Below are positions 1 to 9,078 of a stretch of DNA of 9,386 nt, in pieces. The stretch's first letter is position 1; every line of letters begins with the position of its first letter. This stretch comes from Brachybacterium sp. (lineage in GTDB: Bacteria; Actinomycetota; Actinomycetes; Actinomycetales; Dermabacteraceae), in NCBI GenBank assembly GCA_030451965.1, contig JAKDNE010000107.1, forward strand, positions 1 to 9,386, in the 5' to 3' direction. The notes below the pieces were generated by a model. The model was given only the letters and a program-made list of their open reading frames with translations. It did no database searches and was not told where the DNA came from. A program made the translations under genes and the position numbers.

Positions 1-431
1 TCTACCACGCCACCGCACTGAAGGCGCCGGCCCGGATGCGACAGCTGGCACTGTGGATGATGACCTCGCGGATCGGGGCCCGGATGGTGCAGCTGCGGGA
101 GCCGCTGGCGCTGGCCGAGATGACCCCGGCCTACTACGCGGAGCATCTGACCCACCCCACCCTGCTGTTCCATGCCCTGGACGACGAGACGGTCCCGCCC
201 GAGCCCAGCCGCGAGCTGGCGGCGCTGCGTCCGGACCTCATCGAGTTCGTCCCGGTCGCCGGGGCCTCGCACACCCGCGAGTGGAACAGTGATCCTGCGC
301 GCTACGAACGCGAGCTCGCGGAGTACCTGGTGCGGGAGCTCGGCCTGGAGATCCCCGACGGGGAGATCCAGGTGCCGGTGCGGGATCCCGCCGTCCCCGC
401 TCTCGAAGGCTCCATAGGGCTGCGGCTCTGA
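1..431 (+). CDS. Alpha/beta-hydrolase family protein, C-terminal part (5' end outside window)
   Basis: The open frame runs from the window edge (first complete codon at position 3) to TGA at 429-431, so about 142 C-terminal codons are present. A hydrophobic strand leads into ALDDETVP (around 168-194), which matches the family's GxxDxxVP element carrying the catalytic Asp, probably the second Asp. About 29 residues later GASHTREWN (around 261-287) supplies the catalytic His. The nucleophile elbow (GxSxG) would lie upstream and is not visible. The WNSDPARYE stretch followed by a terminal helix is typical of a small actinobacterial alpha/beta-hydrolase C-terminus. The substrate cannot be told; an esterase or peptidase-like role is possible. 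The ATG at 36 is internal to the fold, because the frame is open upstream and the fragment is too short for a whole hydrolase. It is followed by 124 bp before the GTG of zapE. Confidence 0.75.
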   Translation, partial: YHATALKAPARMRQLALWMMTSRIGARMVQLREPLALAEMTPAYYAEHLTHPTLLFHALDDETVPPEPSRELAALRPDLIEFVPVAGASHTREWNSDPARYERELAEYLVRELGLEIPDGEIQVPVRDPAVPALEGSIGLRL

Positions 432-466
432 GCAGGCGCGGTGAACGGGAGCTGCCGAGGAGGGTC

Positions 467-498
467 CACCGGGCGGATCCCGCCGGCGGGGCCCGGTG
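467..498. terminator. Inverted repeat after the hydrolase gene, possible terminator
   Basis: CACCGGGC at 467-474 and GCCCGGTG at 491-498 form a perfect 8-bp stem. The 16-nt loop itself contains the palindrome CCCGCCGGCGGG (479-490). It begins 35 nt after the hydrolase stop codon. There is no T-tract, as is often the case for actinobacterial terminators, so this could equally be random GC-rich structure in the zapE upstream region. Confidence 0.35.
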
Positions 499-542
499 CA
501 CGCTCCGGCAGTGCGGCGTCCGGGGCCGTGGGGTGCGCCCCC

Positions 543-548
543 TACACT
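543..548 (+). promoter_or_regulatory. Putative -10 element for leaderless zapE transcript
   Basis: TACACT fits the actinobacterial -10 consensus TAnnnT. Seven nucleotides separate it from the GTG at 556, the distance at which transcription would start, so the mRNA would begin at or next to the start codon. There is no Shine-Dalgarno sequence before the GTG, which agrees with leaderless initiation. No good -35 hexamer is visible at 16-19 bp spacing. Confidence 0.55.
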
Positions 549-555
549 GAACACC

Positions 556-1614
556 GTGACCGAAGCTCTCTGCGACCGCCGGCCCGACCCGTCCCTGGAG
601 CGACTGCTCGCGGATCTGGTGCCCCCGTCGCGGTTCGCGCAGGCGCGACTGGACAACTACGTCCCCGACCCGGCCCACCCCTCCCAGGAGGAGGCGAAGC
701 AGCGGGTGACCGCCTTCGCCGCCGACCTCGGCGCTCCGCGCGGCGGCTTCCTGACGAAGCTGCGGCGGAAGAAACCGGAGCCCGCGCGCGGGATCTACCT
801 CGACGGCGGGTTCGGTGTGGGCAAGACCCACCTGCTGACCTCCCTGTTCCATGCCGTGGACGGGGACCGGGTGTACGGCACCTTCGTGGAGTACACCGAC
901 CTGGTCGGGGCACTCGGCTTCCAGAAGGCGGTCGAGCTGCTGGGCGAATCCGTCCTGGTGTGCATCGACGAGTTCGAGCTCGACGACCCGGGCGACACGC
1001 TGCTGATGACCCGGCTCATCCGCGAGCTCTCCGACCGCGGGGTCGCGGTCGTGGCGACCTCGAACACCCTGCCCGACGCGCTCGGGGAGGGGCGTTTCGC
1101 GGCACAGGACTTCCTCCGCGAGATCCAGGCGATGGCCGAGCGCTTCGACGTGCTGCGGATCGACGGCGAGGACTACCGGCGCCGCGACGGCGTCACCGAG
1201 ATCGCCACCCTGCCCGAACCGGAGGTGGACCGGAGCGGGGAATCGATGGAAGGTGCCACGCTCGACGGGTTCGACCCCCTGCTGTTCCACCTCACCAAGG
1301 TGCACCCCTCCCGCTACGGAGCGATGATCGACGAGGTCTCCGCCGCGCACGTCACCGGGATGCACGGGCTCACCCACCACCACGACGCGCTGCGCTTCGT
1401 GGTGCTGGTGGACCGGCTCTACGATCGCGAGGTGCCGGTGCTGATCTCCCTGGTCGGCGACTCCGCCCCGGGCATCCTCGAGGACCTCTTCTCCGCCGAG
1501 CTGCTGCGCAGCGGGTACCGCAAGAAGTACCTGCGAGCACTCTCCCGCCTCGCCACGCTGACCAACGACGGGGGAGCGCTGCTGCACCCCGGCGCGGCCG
1601 ACGCCGCGTCCTGA
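556..1614 (+). CDS. zapE: Cell division protein ZapE / AFG1-like P-loop ATPase
   Basis: This 352-residue protein belongs to the AFG1/ZapE ATPase family (Pfam AFG1_ATPase type). In E. coli ZapE associates with the division ring and affects FtsZ bundling; the mitochondrial homologue AFG1/LACE1 acts in protein quality control. Visible motifs are Walker A GGFGVGKT (residues 84-91), Walker B VCIDEFE (135-141), the sensor-1-like strand ending VVATSN (165-170) and the family's DGEDYRRR element (203-210). The length matches the usual 340-375 residues. The GTG at 556 is preferred over the in-frame ATG at 496. The residues before it are low-complexity and Pro/Gly-rich, homologues begin close to the LERLLADL helix, and a TAnnnT box sits 7 nt upstream. 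It is cytoplasmic with no signal or membrane segment. It is convergent with treZ, 81 bp apart. The family call is firm; the cell-division role in actinobacteria is carried over from E. coli. Confidence 0.93.
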   Translation: MTEALCDRRPDPSLERLLADLVPPSRFAQARLDNYVPDPAHPSQEEAKQRVTAFAADLGAPRGGFLTKLRRKKPEPARGIYLDGGFGVGKTHLLTSLFHAVDGDRVYGTFVEYTDLVGALGFQKAVELLGESVLVCIDEFELDDPGDTLLMTRLIRELSDRGVAVVATSNTLPDALGEGRFAAQDFLREIQAMAERFDVLRIDGEDYRRRDGVTEIATLPEPEVDRSGESMEGATLDGFDPLLFHLTKVHPSRYGAMIDEVSAAHVTGMHGLTHHHDALRFVVLVDRLYDREVPVLISLVGDSAPGILEDLFSAELLRSGYRKKYLRALSRLATLTNDGGALLHPGAADAAS

Positions 1615-1665
1615 GCCGCGCGGCCGGCGTCGCAGCAGCCGTGCAGCCCCCACCGCGGGACGCTG

Positions 1666-1688
1666 CCGGGTGCGGGATGCCGCACCGG
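1666..1688. terminator. Hairpin between convergent zapE and treZ, possible bidirectional terminator
   Basis: GGTGCGG (1669-1675) pairs with CCGCACC (1680-1686) around a 4-nt loop. Allowing one bulged G, the stem extends to CCGG...CCGG (1666-1688), about 9 bp. It lies in the 81-bp gap between two stop codons facing each other, where a shared terminator is expected. It lacks a T-tract on either strand. Confidence 0.4.
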
Positions 1689-1695
1689 CTCCGCG

Positions 1696-3486
1696 TCAGC
1701 CCCCGGTCCCGGGTGCTGGTCGGAGCACCACGGCTCCCGCCCCGGCCAGCCCGAGCGTCCCGTCGGTGCTGTGCGACACCTCGCCGAAGGAGGCCAGCAC
1801 CTCCGCGGCGCGCGGTCCCGAGGTGAGTGCGCCGGGCCCCCGATGGGCGAGCACGGCCAGCCCACCGCGACGCAGCAGCACCGTCTCCTCCGCGAGCACC
1901 TCGACGGCGGTGGCGGCCAGGGAGGGGTCATGCAGGTCCGCCTGCTCGCGGCGCAGAGCGATGAGCGTGCGGTACCAGTCCAGCATCGCCGCGGGCCCTT
2001 CCTGCGTGCGCTCCTGCCAACACAGGATCGAGGCTTCGAAGGTCGAACGCAGCTGCGGGTCGGGGACCTGCTCGGCCCAGCCCATGGCGGCGAACTCCTC
2101 CACCCGCCCGGCGCTCACCAGGGCCCCCAGCTCCTCCTCGTGGTCGGTGAAGTACGTGAACGGGGTCGATGCGGCCCACTCCTCGCCCTGGAACAGCATC
2201 GGCGTGCCCGGGCCGAGCAGGATCAGCGCGCTCGCCGCCGCCTGCGCGCCGGACCCTATCCCGTGGTGGATCCGGTCCCCGGCGGCGCGATTGCCCACCT
2301 GGTCGTGGTCCTGGAGGAAGGTCACGAAGGAGTGCGCGTCGTAGTCGGGGCAGCGAGGATCCACCGGTGCGCCCCATACCTCCTGACGGAAGCTGGACCA
2401 GGTGGCGGCGTGGAGGAAGACCCGTTCCAGCACGGCGGAGAGCGCCTCGGCACTGCCGAAATCGCTGTAGTAGCCGGTGCGCTCGCCGGTGATCCAGGCG
2501 TGGACGCCGTGGTGCACATCATCGGCCCACTGCATGTCCATGCCGAGGCCGCCGTGCGAGGTGGGGGTCACGGTGGTGGGTTGATTGCGGTCGGACTCCG
2601 CGATCAGCGTGAGCGGCCGGCCGGTCTCCATCTCCCAGGCCGCCACGGCGTCGGACAGCTCGGCGAGGAAGTGACGGTCGGAGTCGTCGCACAGTTCATG
2701 GACGGCATCGAGCCGCAGCCCGTCCAGGCCCACGTCCACCAGCCACTGCCGGGCGCTGCCCAGGAGGAAGTCGCGCACCTGTCGGGAGCCGGGCTGGTCG
2801 AGGTTGATCGCCGACCCCCACGGGGTCTCGTGCCGGTCGGTGAAGTAGGGGCCGAACCTGCCCAGGTAGTTGCCGGAGGGGCCGAGGTGGTTGTGCACCA
2901 CGTCGAGCACCACGGCGAGTCCCCGCCGATGGGCGGCGGCCACGAAGCGGGCCAGACCCGCAGGTCCTCCGTAGGCGGCGTGGGTCCCGTACAGGCCGAC
3001 GCCGTCGTAGCCCCAGCCCCGGTTCCCGGGGAAGGGTGCCACCGGCATCAGCTCCACCGCATCGACCCCGAGGTCGACCAGCTCGTCGAGCCGATCGATC
3101 GCGGAGTCGAGGGTGCCGCCGCGGCCGTCGGGCCCCGCGGTGAAGGTGCCCACGTGCAGTTCGTACAGGACCCGCCCGCGCAGGCTGCGCCCCTCCCAGG
3201 AGGCCTCCTGACGCAGCAGCGTGGGGTCGACGACCTCGCTGTCGGCGTGGACGCCCTCTGGCTGGGACAGCGATCTCGGATCCGGCAGCCACAGCTCGGA
3301 GTCGTCGAGGCGGAAGGCGTAGCGGGCGCCGGGCGTCGCGGGCAGCCCCGGGAGCGCGAACCAGCCGTCATCGACCGCTCGCATCGGCTGCTCGACCCCG
3401 TCGATCCGGAGGCTCACCTGCTGTGCGGCGGGAGCCCACACCCGGTACACGCCGTAGTCACGGGAGGGGGCGGGGCAGGTGCTCAT
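1696..3486 (-). CDS. treZ: Malto-oligosyltrehalose trehalohydrolase (TreZ)
   Basis: This GH13 enzyme of 596 residues hydrolyses the alpha-1,4 bond next to the trehalose end of maltooligosyl-trehalose, releasing trehalose (EC 3.2.1.141). The N-terminal beta-sandwich (YRVWAPAAQQVSL, about 14-26) is followed by the (beta/alpha)8 barrel. Conserved regions seen are DVVHNH (195-200), DGLRLDAVH (255-263, nucleophile D260), LIAESD (294-299, acid/base E297) and FLQDHDQVGNR (390-400, third Asp probably D395), plus GTPMLFQGEEW in the C-terminal part of the barrel. A longer reading from an ATG at 3534 adds 16 residues overlapping treY. The ATG at 3486 is chosen because GGGAGGA lies 6 nt before it and it overlaps the treY stop as ATGA, indicating translational coupling. 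Length agrees with the usual 580-600. It is the last gene of the glgX-treY-treZ unit. Confidence 0.96.
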   Translation of the reverse strand: MSTCPAPSRDYGVYRVWAPAAQQVSLRIDGVEQPMRAVDDGWFALPGLPATPGARYAFRLDDSELWLPDPRSLSQPEGVHADSEVVDPTLLRQEASWEGRSLRGRVLYELHVGTFTAGPDGRGGTLDSAIDRLDELVDLGVDAVELMPVAPFPGNRGWGYDGVGLYGTHAAYGGPAGLARFVAAAHRRGLAVVLDVVHNHLGPSGNYLGRFGPYFTDRHETPWGSAINLDQPGSRQVRDFLLGSARQWLVDVGLDGLRLDAVHELCDDSDRHFLAELSDAVAAWEMETGRPLTLIAESDRNQPTTVTPTSHGGLGMDMQWADDVHHGVHAWITGERTGYYSDFGSAEALSAVLERVFLHAATWSSFRQEVWGAPVDPRCPDYDAHSFVTFLQDHDQVGNRAAGDRIHHGIGSGAQAAASALILLGPGTPMLFQGEEWAASTPFTYFTDHEEELGALVSAGRVEEFAAMGWAEQVPDPQLRSTFEASILCWQERTQEGPAAMLDWYRTLIALRREQADLHDPSLAATAVEVLAEETVLLRRGGLAVLAHRGPGALTSGPRAAEVLASFGEVSHSTDGTLGLAGAGAVVLRPAPGTGG

Positions 3487-6065
3487 CGGCTGTCCTCCCG
3501 GCCTCCGACGCGCACCAGCAGAGCGACCGGCCACGGGTCCAGCAGCTCGTCGAGCGCCGGCTGGCCGCCCTCGAACTCCGCACCGCTGAGGGTGTCGCGC
3601 CAGTGCCCCGGGGGCAGCGCGATCCAGGCCTCGCCCCAGCCGCCGCGCTGGGAGAGTCCGTGCGCCAGCCGGGTCACCACGGTGACCGCTTCGATCGGGC
3701 CCTCGCCCACGGCACGACCGAAGGCGACGGCGTGCCCGGTCGTGGTGGGCAGGGGATGGTAGGAGGCGTCACGGCCCTGGAAGAGCTCCGGCCGCTCACG
3801 GCGCAGCACCAGAGCGCGATGGGTCAGCCACAGCTTCTCGTCGGCGATCCCGTCGGGACCCGCCCCCTCGATCATCCGCGCCAGCCGCTCGCGGTGCGCG
3901 GCGTGGTCCACTGCGCGGCGGTTGTCCGGGTCCACGAGCGAGAAGTCCACGGACTCGTTGCCCTGGTACACGTCCGGCACGCCCGGCATCATCAGCTGCA
4001 CCAGCTTCTGGCCCAGGATCGCGCTGCGCTGGGCGGGGAGGGTGCGACGCGTCCAGTCGGCGAGGATCTCGTCGACGCCCGTGGAGTCCAGGGCGGCGCG
4101 GCCCAGGGTCAGCACCTGCTGCTCGTACTCGCCGTCCTGCTCGGTCCAGGTGGTGTGGCTCTTCGCCTCCCGCATGGCTTTGAGCAGGTACTGGTCCAGC
4201 CTCTCGGCGGTCAGCGGCGCGGCGGCCGCGCCGGGCAGCTCCCAGCACGCGGCGAGGGTCTGCCACAGCAGCAGCTCGACGGCGCCGTCGACCCGGTCCC
4301 CTCGATGCTCGGCGGTCGCCCGCTCCAGATCCTGCACCACCACTGCCCATTCCAGCGGCTGCTCGGTGAGCACCGCGAGCCGAGCACGCACGTCCTCGCT
4401 GCGCTTGGTGTCGTGCGTGGACAGGGTGGTCATCGCATCGGGTCGGGTGCGGACCATCGAGAGGGCATGGTCGTGCAGTTCGTCCGGGTCCACCCCGATC
4501 CGGTCCGGATCCGATCCCACCTCGTTCACCGCGATGAAACGGGTGTAGCGGTAGAACGCGGTGTCTTCCATCCCCTTGGCGTGGACCGGGCCGCACGTCT
4601 GGGCGAAGCGCACCACCACCTCGTCGCGCTCAGCGCTGCGGGTGCGTCCCGCACTGCCCACCTCGTCGCCGCAGACCAGGGCCACCACGGTATCGAGGGT
4701 CGCGACGATGTCCTCGTCCTCGCCGAGGCGGTGGTACGCCCGGGCGGCCGCCTGTTCGATCACCGTGCGTTCGGCGCCCGGTGCCGGTTCTCCGGGCACG
4801 ATGTAGGCGCGATAGCGGTCCATCGACGCCAGCAGCGCCACGACGACCTTCTGGATATTCCGCCTGGTGGTATCCCGCAGTCGGATGTCCTCCTGGCAGA
4901 TCCGGTGGATCAGGGTGGTCAGGCGCTCGATCTCCGCCCAGAGGCTGGTCGAGATGATCAGGTCCGTGGACTCCTGGACGACCTCGTCGAACGGCCGCAG
5001 GTCGCCGGTGCGACGCTGCCACAGATGGGTCAGACCGATCGCGCCGTGCGGATCGTGGAACAGCCCGCCCACCCGCCACAGGGCGTCGTAGCCCGTGGTG
5101 CCCGCGCAGGCGAAGTCCCCGGGCAGCTGCTCCTCACCGTGCAGGATCTTCTCCACCACGGTCCAGGCACCACCCGTCGCACGCTCGAGGTCCCGCAGAT
5201 AGCCGCGGGGATCGGCCAGACCGTCCGGATGATCGATGCGGTAGCCGTCGATCACCCCCTCGCCCTGCAGGCGCAGCAGCGTCGCATGGGTCGCATCGAA
5301 CACGGGGGGAAGCTCCACCCGGATGGCGGCAAGGGTGTCCACGTCGAAGAAGCGCCGGTAGTTCAGCTCATCATCGGCGACTTTCCAGTACGCCAGGCGG
5401 TACCACTGCCGGTCCAGCAGATCCACCAGGCCCAGGTGCTCGGTCCCCGCGGCCACCGGCAGCACGTGGTCGTAGTACCGCACCACGTGCTCAGTGCGGA
5501 GGGAGCCATCGGCCTGCGGGATCTGCTCCTCGCCCACGGAGATCTCTTCATCGGCCAGGACGACGCCGATGGGGCGGCCCAGCACCGGGACCAGGAGAGA
5601 GCGCTCCCCGCTGAGCTCCACATCGAACCAGTCCGCGAAGGGGGATGCGGTCCCGTCGCGCAGCACCGACCACAGCGCCCGGTTGTGCCAGATCGGGGTG
5701 GGGATCGCCATGTGGTTGGGGACCACGTCGGCGATCAGGCCCATCCCGTGCGCGTGCGTCGCAGCGGCCAGCCGGCGCAGCGCGTCCTCCCCGCCGATCT
5801 CCTCGCCGATGCGGGAGTGGTCGACCACGTCGTAGCCATGGGTCGAGCCGGGCGCAGCCTGCAGCACGGGGGAGCAGAAGACATGGCCCACTCCGAGTCG
5901 CGCGAGGTACGGGACCACCTCCACAGCATCGTCCGCGGTGAAACCCGCATGCAGCTGCAGACGATAGGTGGAGGTCGGGATGGGCCGGATGACGGGCAGG
6001 GTGCCCGTGGTGGTGGCCGCCTCGCGCCCTTGCGGGACGGGGCGGCGGACGGGATCGATGCTCAC
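3483..6065 (-). CDS. treY: Malto-oligosyltrehalose synthase (TreY)
   Basis: TreY (860 residues) is the GH13 glucosylmutase (EC 5.4.99.15) that turns the reducing-end alpha-1,4 bond of a maltodextrin into the alpha,alpha-1,1 bond of trehalose. The diagnostic start of the barrel, PTSTYRLQL, is at residues 30-38. Region I is DVVPNH (113-118). FFDVDTLAAIRVE follows at 239-251, then DGYRIDHPDGL (273-283, nucleophile D278) and VVEKIL (303-308, E305). GPVHAKGMEDTAFYRY is at 492-507, THDTKRSED at 550-558 (D552), and MPGVPDVYQGNE at 693-704. The start is GTG at 6065; no other start lies upstream in frame before glgX, and AAGGAG lies 11 nt before it. About 29 residues precede the conserved TSTYRLQL, and the total is somewhat longer than the roughly 770-810 residues usual for actinobacterial TreY. 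The stop overlaps the treZ start by 4 nt; glgX ends 77 nt upstream. Confidence 0.96.
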   Translation of the reverse strand: MSIDPVRRPVPQGREAATTTGTLPVIRPIPTSTYRLQLHAGFTADDAVEVVPYLARLGVGHVFCSPVLQAAPGSTHGYDVVDHSRIGEEIGGEDALRRLAAATHAHGMGLIADVVPNHMAIPTPIWHNRALWSVLRDGTASPFADWFDVELSGERSLLVPVLGRPIGVVLADEEISVGEEQIPQADGSLRTEHVVRYYDHVLPVAAGTEHLGLVDLLDRQWYRLAYWKVADDELNYRRFFDVDTLAAIRVELPPVFDATHATLLRLQGEGVIDGYRIDHPDGLADPRGYLRDLERATGGAWTVVEKILHGEEQLPGDFACAGTTGYDALWRVGGLFHDPHGAIGLTHLWQRRTGDLRPFDEVVQESTDLIISTSLWAEIERLTTLIHRICQEDIRLRDTTRRNIQKVVVALLASMDRYRAYIVPGEPAPGAERTVIEQAAARAYHRLGEDEDIVATLDTVVALVCGDEVGSAGRTRSAERDEVVVRFAQTCGPVHAKGMEDTAFYRYTRFIAVNEVGSDPDRIGVDPDELHDHALSMVRTRPDAMTTLSTHDTKRSEDVRARLAVLTEQPLEWAVVVQDLERATAEHRGDRVDGAVELLLWQTLAACWELPGAAAAPLTAERLDQYLLKAMREAKSHTTWTEQDGEYEQQVLTLGRAALDSTGVDEILADWTRRTLPAQRSAILGQKLVQLMMPGVPDVYQGNESVDFSLVDPDNRRAVDHAAHRERLARMIEGAGPDGIADEKLWLTHRALVLRRERPELFQGRDASYHPLPTTTGHAVAFGRAVGEGPIEAVTVVTRLAHGLSQRGGWGEAWIALPPGHWRDTLSGAEFEGGQPALDELLDPWPVALLVRVGGREDSR
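3493..3499 (-). promoter_or_regulatory. Ribosome binding site deciding the treZ start
   Basis: GGGAGGA on the minus strand, inside the last codons of treY, ends 6 nt before the ATG at 3486-3484. It is the strongest Shine-Dalgarno match in this window and supports the downstream treZ start over the ATG at 3534. Confidence 0.8.
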
Positions 6066-6076
6066 AGGGCGATGCT

Positions 6077-6082
6077 CTCCTT
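6077..6082 (-). promoter_or_regulatory. Putative ribosome binding site of treY
   Basis: AAGGAG on the minus strand precedes the GTG start of treY by 11 nt, a little longer than the usual 5-9 nt. The only competing initiation codon nearby is the ATG at 6085-6083, which is in another frame. Confidence 0.55.
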
Positions 6083-6088
6083 CATCGC

Positions 6089-6142
6089 GCCCCGGGCGGT
6101 GGTCCCGGCCGGGGCGGGCCGGTCGGTATCGGTGGGCCCGCC
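6089..6142 (-). other. glgX-treY intergenic spacer with two overlapping hairpins
   Basis: Read on the minus strand, the base right after the glgX stop begins GGCGGGCC (6142-6135), which pairs perfectly with GGCCCGCC (6120-6113) over a 14-nt loop. A second stem pairs GCCCCGG (6115-6109) with CCGGGGC (6095-6089). The two stems share three bases (6113-6115), so they cannot both form completely. There is no T-tract. The hairpins could stabilise the upstream mRNA, reduce read-through into treY, or be a by-product of high GC. The spacer is the only gap in an otherwise tightly packed unit. Confidence 0.4.
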
Positions 6143-8308
<2,166 letters not shown>

Positions 8309-8314
8309 GAGCCC

Positions 8315-8320
8315 AGAGTA
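8315..8320 (-). promoter_or_regulatory. Putative -10 element for leaderless glgX transcript
   Basis: On the minus strand TACTCT (TAnnnT) ends 6 nt before the ATG at 8308, so transcription would start at about the first base of the start codon. No Shine-Dalgarno match is found in the six-base gap. At 17-19 bp upstream only TCCTCG-like hexamers occur, so a -35 element is not convincing. Confidence 0.5.
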
Positions 8321-8384
8321 GACGCACCGTCCCTGAACGAGGAGCGAGAGCCGTCCGGCGCAGCGTCTCGGGCCCGGACACAGG

Positions 8385-8422
8385 TGACCCGCCGTGATGG
8401 CGGAGGCCTCCGCAGCGGGTCA
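8385..8422. repeat. Nested palindrome between the tRNA terminator and glgX
   Basis: An outer perfect 8-bp inverted repeat, TGACCCGC (8385-8392) and GCGGGTCA (8415-8422), encloses a 14-bp perfect palindrome GCGGAGGCCTCCGC (8400-8413). It lies about 65 bp upstream of the glgX -10 element. It may be an operator for a dimeric regulator of the trehalose genes, or a second terminator behind the tRNA-Val gene. No T-tract is present on either side. Confidence 0.4.
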
Positions 8423-8457
8423 GGTCCTCTCGTGACGACCGCGCGCGAGGAATGGCG

Positions 8458-8487
8458 AAGGCCCCCTCGATGTTCCGAGGGGGCCTT
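8458..8487 (-). terminator. Rho-independent-type terminator of the minus-strand tRNA array
   Basis: AAGGCCCCCTCG (8458-8469) and CGAGGGGGCCTT (8476-8487) form a perfect 12-bp stem with a 6-nt loop. It begins 3 nt past the encoded CCA end of tRNA-Val on the minus strand. The trailing T run is only two bases, usual for high-GC actinobacteria. It separates tRNA transcription from the glgX promoter. Confidence 0.8.
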
Positions 8488-8490
8488 CCA

Positions 8491-8565
8491 TGGTGGGCGA
8501 TACTGGGATCGAACCAGTGACCTCTTCCGTGTCAGGGAAGCGCGCTACCGCTGCGCCAATCGCCC
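8491..8565 (-). tRNA. tRNA-Val (anticodon GAC)
   Basis: Acceptor stem GGGCGAT/ATCGCCC, anticodon stem CTTCC/GGAAG with loop CTGACAC, and T-loop TTCGATC are all present. The anticodon GAC is complementary to 8531-8533 and reads GUC/GUU valine codons. Discriminator A is followed by an encoded CCA (8493-8491). It lies 28 nt after tRNA-Gly; that spacer holds a GCGTCC/GGACGC hairpin (8569-8582). Its first 54 nt are identical to the truncated copy at 9333. Confidence 0.96.
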
Positions 8566-8593
8566 GGTGCGTCCGAGGACGCGGGGGAGGGGG

Positions 8594-8669
8594 TGGAGCG
8601 GACGACCGGATTCGAACCGGCGACCCTCACCTTGGCAAGGTGATGCTCTACCAACTGAGCTACGTCCGC
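8594..8669 (-). tRNA. tRNA-Gly (anticodon GCC)
   Basis: Acceptor stem GCGGACG/CGTCCGC, anticodon stem TCACC/GGTGA with loop TTGCCAA (anticodon opposite 8634-8636), and T-loop TTCGAAT form a complete cloverleaf. Discriminator T is followed by an encoded CCA (8596-8594). It is the first gene of the minus-strand array and its 73-nt body is identical to the plus-strand copy at 9101. Confidence 0.96.
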
Positions 8670-8694
8670 ACATCGGCTGGGCCGACGAGGAAAG

Positions 8695-8723
8695 ACGATA
8701 TTCTGCTCCGCCCCGCTTCGCAA
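8695..8723 (-). promoter_or_regulatory. Putative promoter of the minus-strand tRNA-Gly/Val array
   Basis: On the minus strand TTGCGA (8723-8718) is followed after exactly 17 bp by TATCGT (8700-8695), matching a sigma-A type -35/-10 pair (TTGnnA, TAnnnT). The -10 box ends 25 nt before the 5' end of tRNA-Gly, giving a leader of about 18 nt. Confidence 0.6.
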
Positions 8724-8958
8724 ATGCTGAGGGTGCGCAGTGTCCGAGGTCACCGCAGGCTCAGCGGGCGGCCCCGGTCGGGTGGGCGATGCCGCCGGTC
8801 GCTCGGGCGGGGCCCCTGGTCGGCGACGGGAGGCAGGGGCGGCGATGCGGTCGCCGCCACCACCGCCGGGCCCTGGGAGGGGGCGGTCCGGCCGAGACCA
8901 CCGAGGGTGCGGGATGCAGGTCACATCCCATCTGGCGCGGAGCATCCTGGAAACCGTG

Positions 8959-8964
8959 TAAGCT
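8959..8964 (+). promoter_or_regulatory. Putative -10 element of the plus-strand tRNA array
   Basis: TAAGCT fits TAnnnT and ends 37 nt before the 5' end of tRNA-Val(CAC). No TTGnnn hexamer is found at the right distance. The predicted leader begins with an inverted repeat, TCGAGT (8968-8973) and ACTCGA (8976-8981). Confidence 0.4.
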
Positions 8965-9001
8965 TCTTCGAGTCCACTCGAGAGGGTGGCCAGCACCTTC
9001 A

Positions 9002-9073
9002 GGGCGATTGGCGCAGGGGTAGCGCGCTTCCTTCACACGGAAGAGGTCACTGGTTCGATCCCAGTATCGCCCA
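9002..9073 (+). tRNA. tRNA-Val (anticodon CAC)
   Basis: Acceptor stem GGGCGAT/ATCGCCC, anticodon stem CTTCC/GGAAG with loop TTCACAC (anticodon CAC at 9034-9036), T-loop TTCGATC and discriminator A are seen. CCA is not encoded; the next bases are CGG. It reads GUG. The body differs from tRNA-Val(GAC) at only three positions. Confidence 0.96.
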
Positions 9074-9078
9074 CGGCA

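Larger units (their letters stand above)
8670..9001. other. 332-bp non-coding region between divergent tRNA arrays
   Basis: No convincing protein gene is seen here; the open frames across it are low-complexity and run into tRNA sequence. It should hold the two divergent tRNA promoters. A perfect 8-bp hairpin, GGCGGCGA (8838-8845) with TCGCCGCC (8851-8858) over a 5-nt loop, sits near the middle. A 9-bp direct repeat GAGGGTGCG occurs at 8729-8737 and 8903-8911. No role can be assigned to either. Confidence 0.6.

Noticed and set aside
496..555. ATG start for zapE at 496
   Set aside because: The extra 20 residues are Pro/Gly-rich and unlike the family, and the interval contains the -10 element that suits a GTG start at 556.
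238..1653. A 471-residue open frame on the minus strand opposite zapE and the hydrolase end
   Set aside because: It is antisense to zapE, which has clear Walker A and B motifs; the product shows no known domain.
3487..3534. ATG start for treZ at 3534
   Set aside because: It would overlap treY by 52 nt and has no better ribosome binding site. The ATG at 3486 has a strong one and the classic ATGA overlap.
1771..3762. A 663-residue open frame on the plus strand opposite treZ
   Set aside because: Same reason: complement of treZ and the end of treY, low-complexity Gly/Val/Arg-rich product, and treZ has all catalytic residues.
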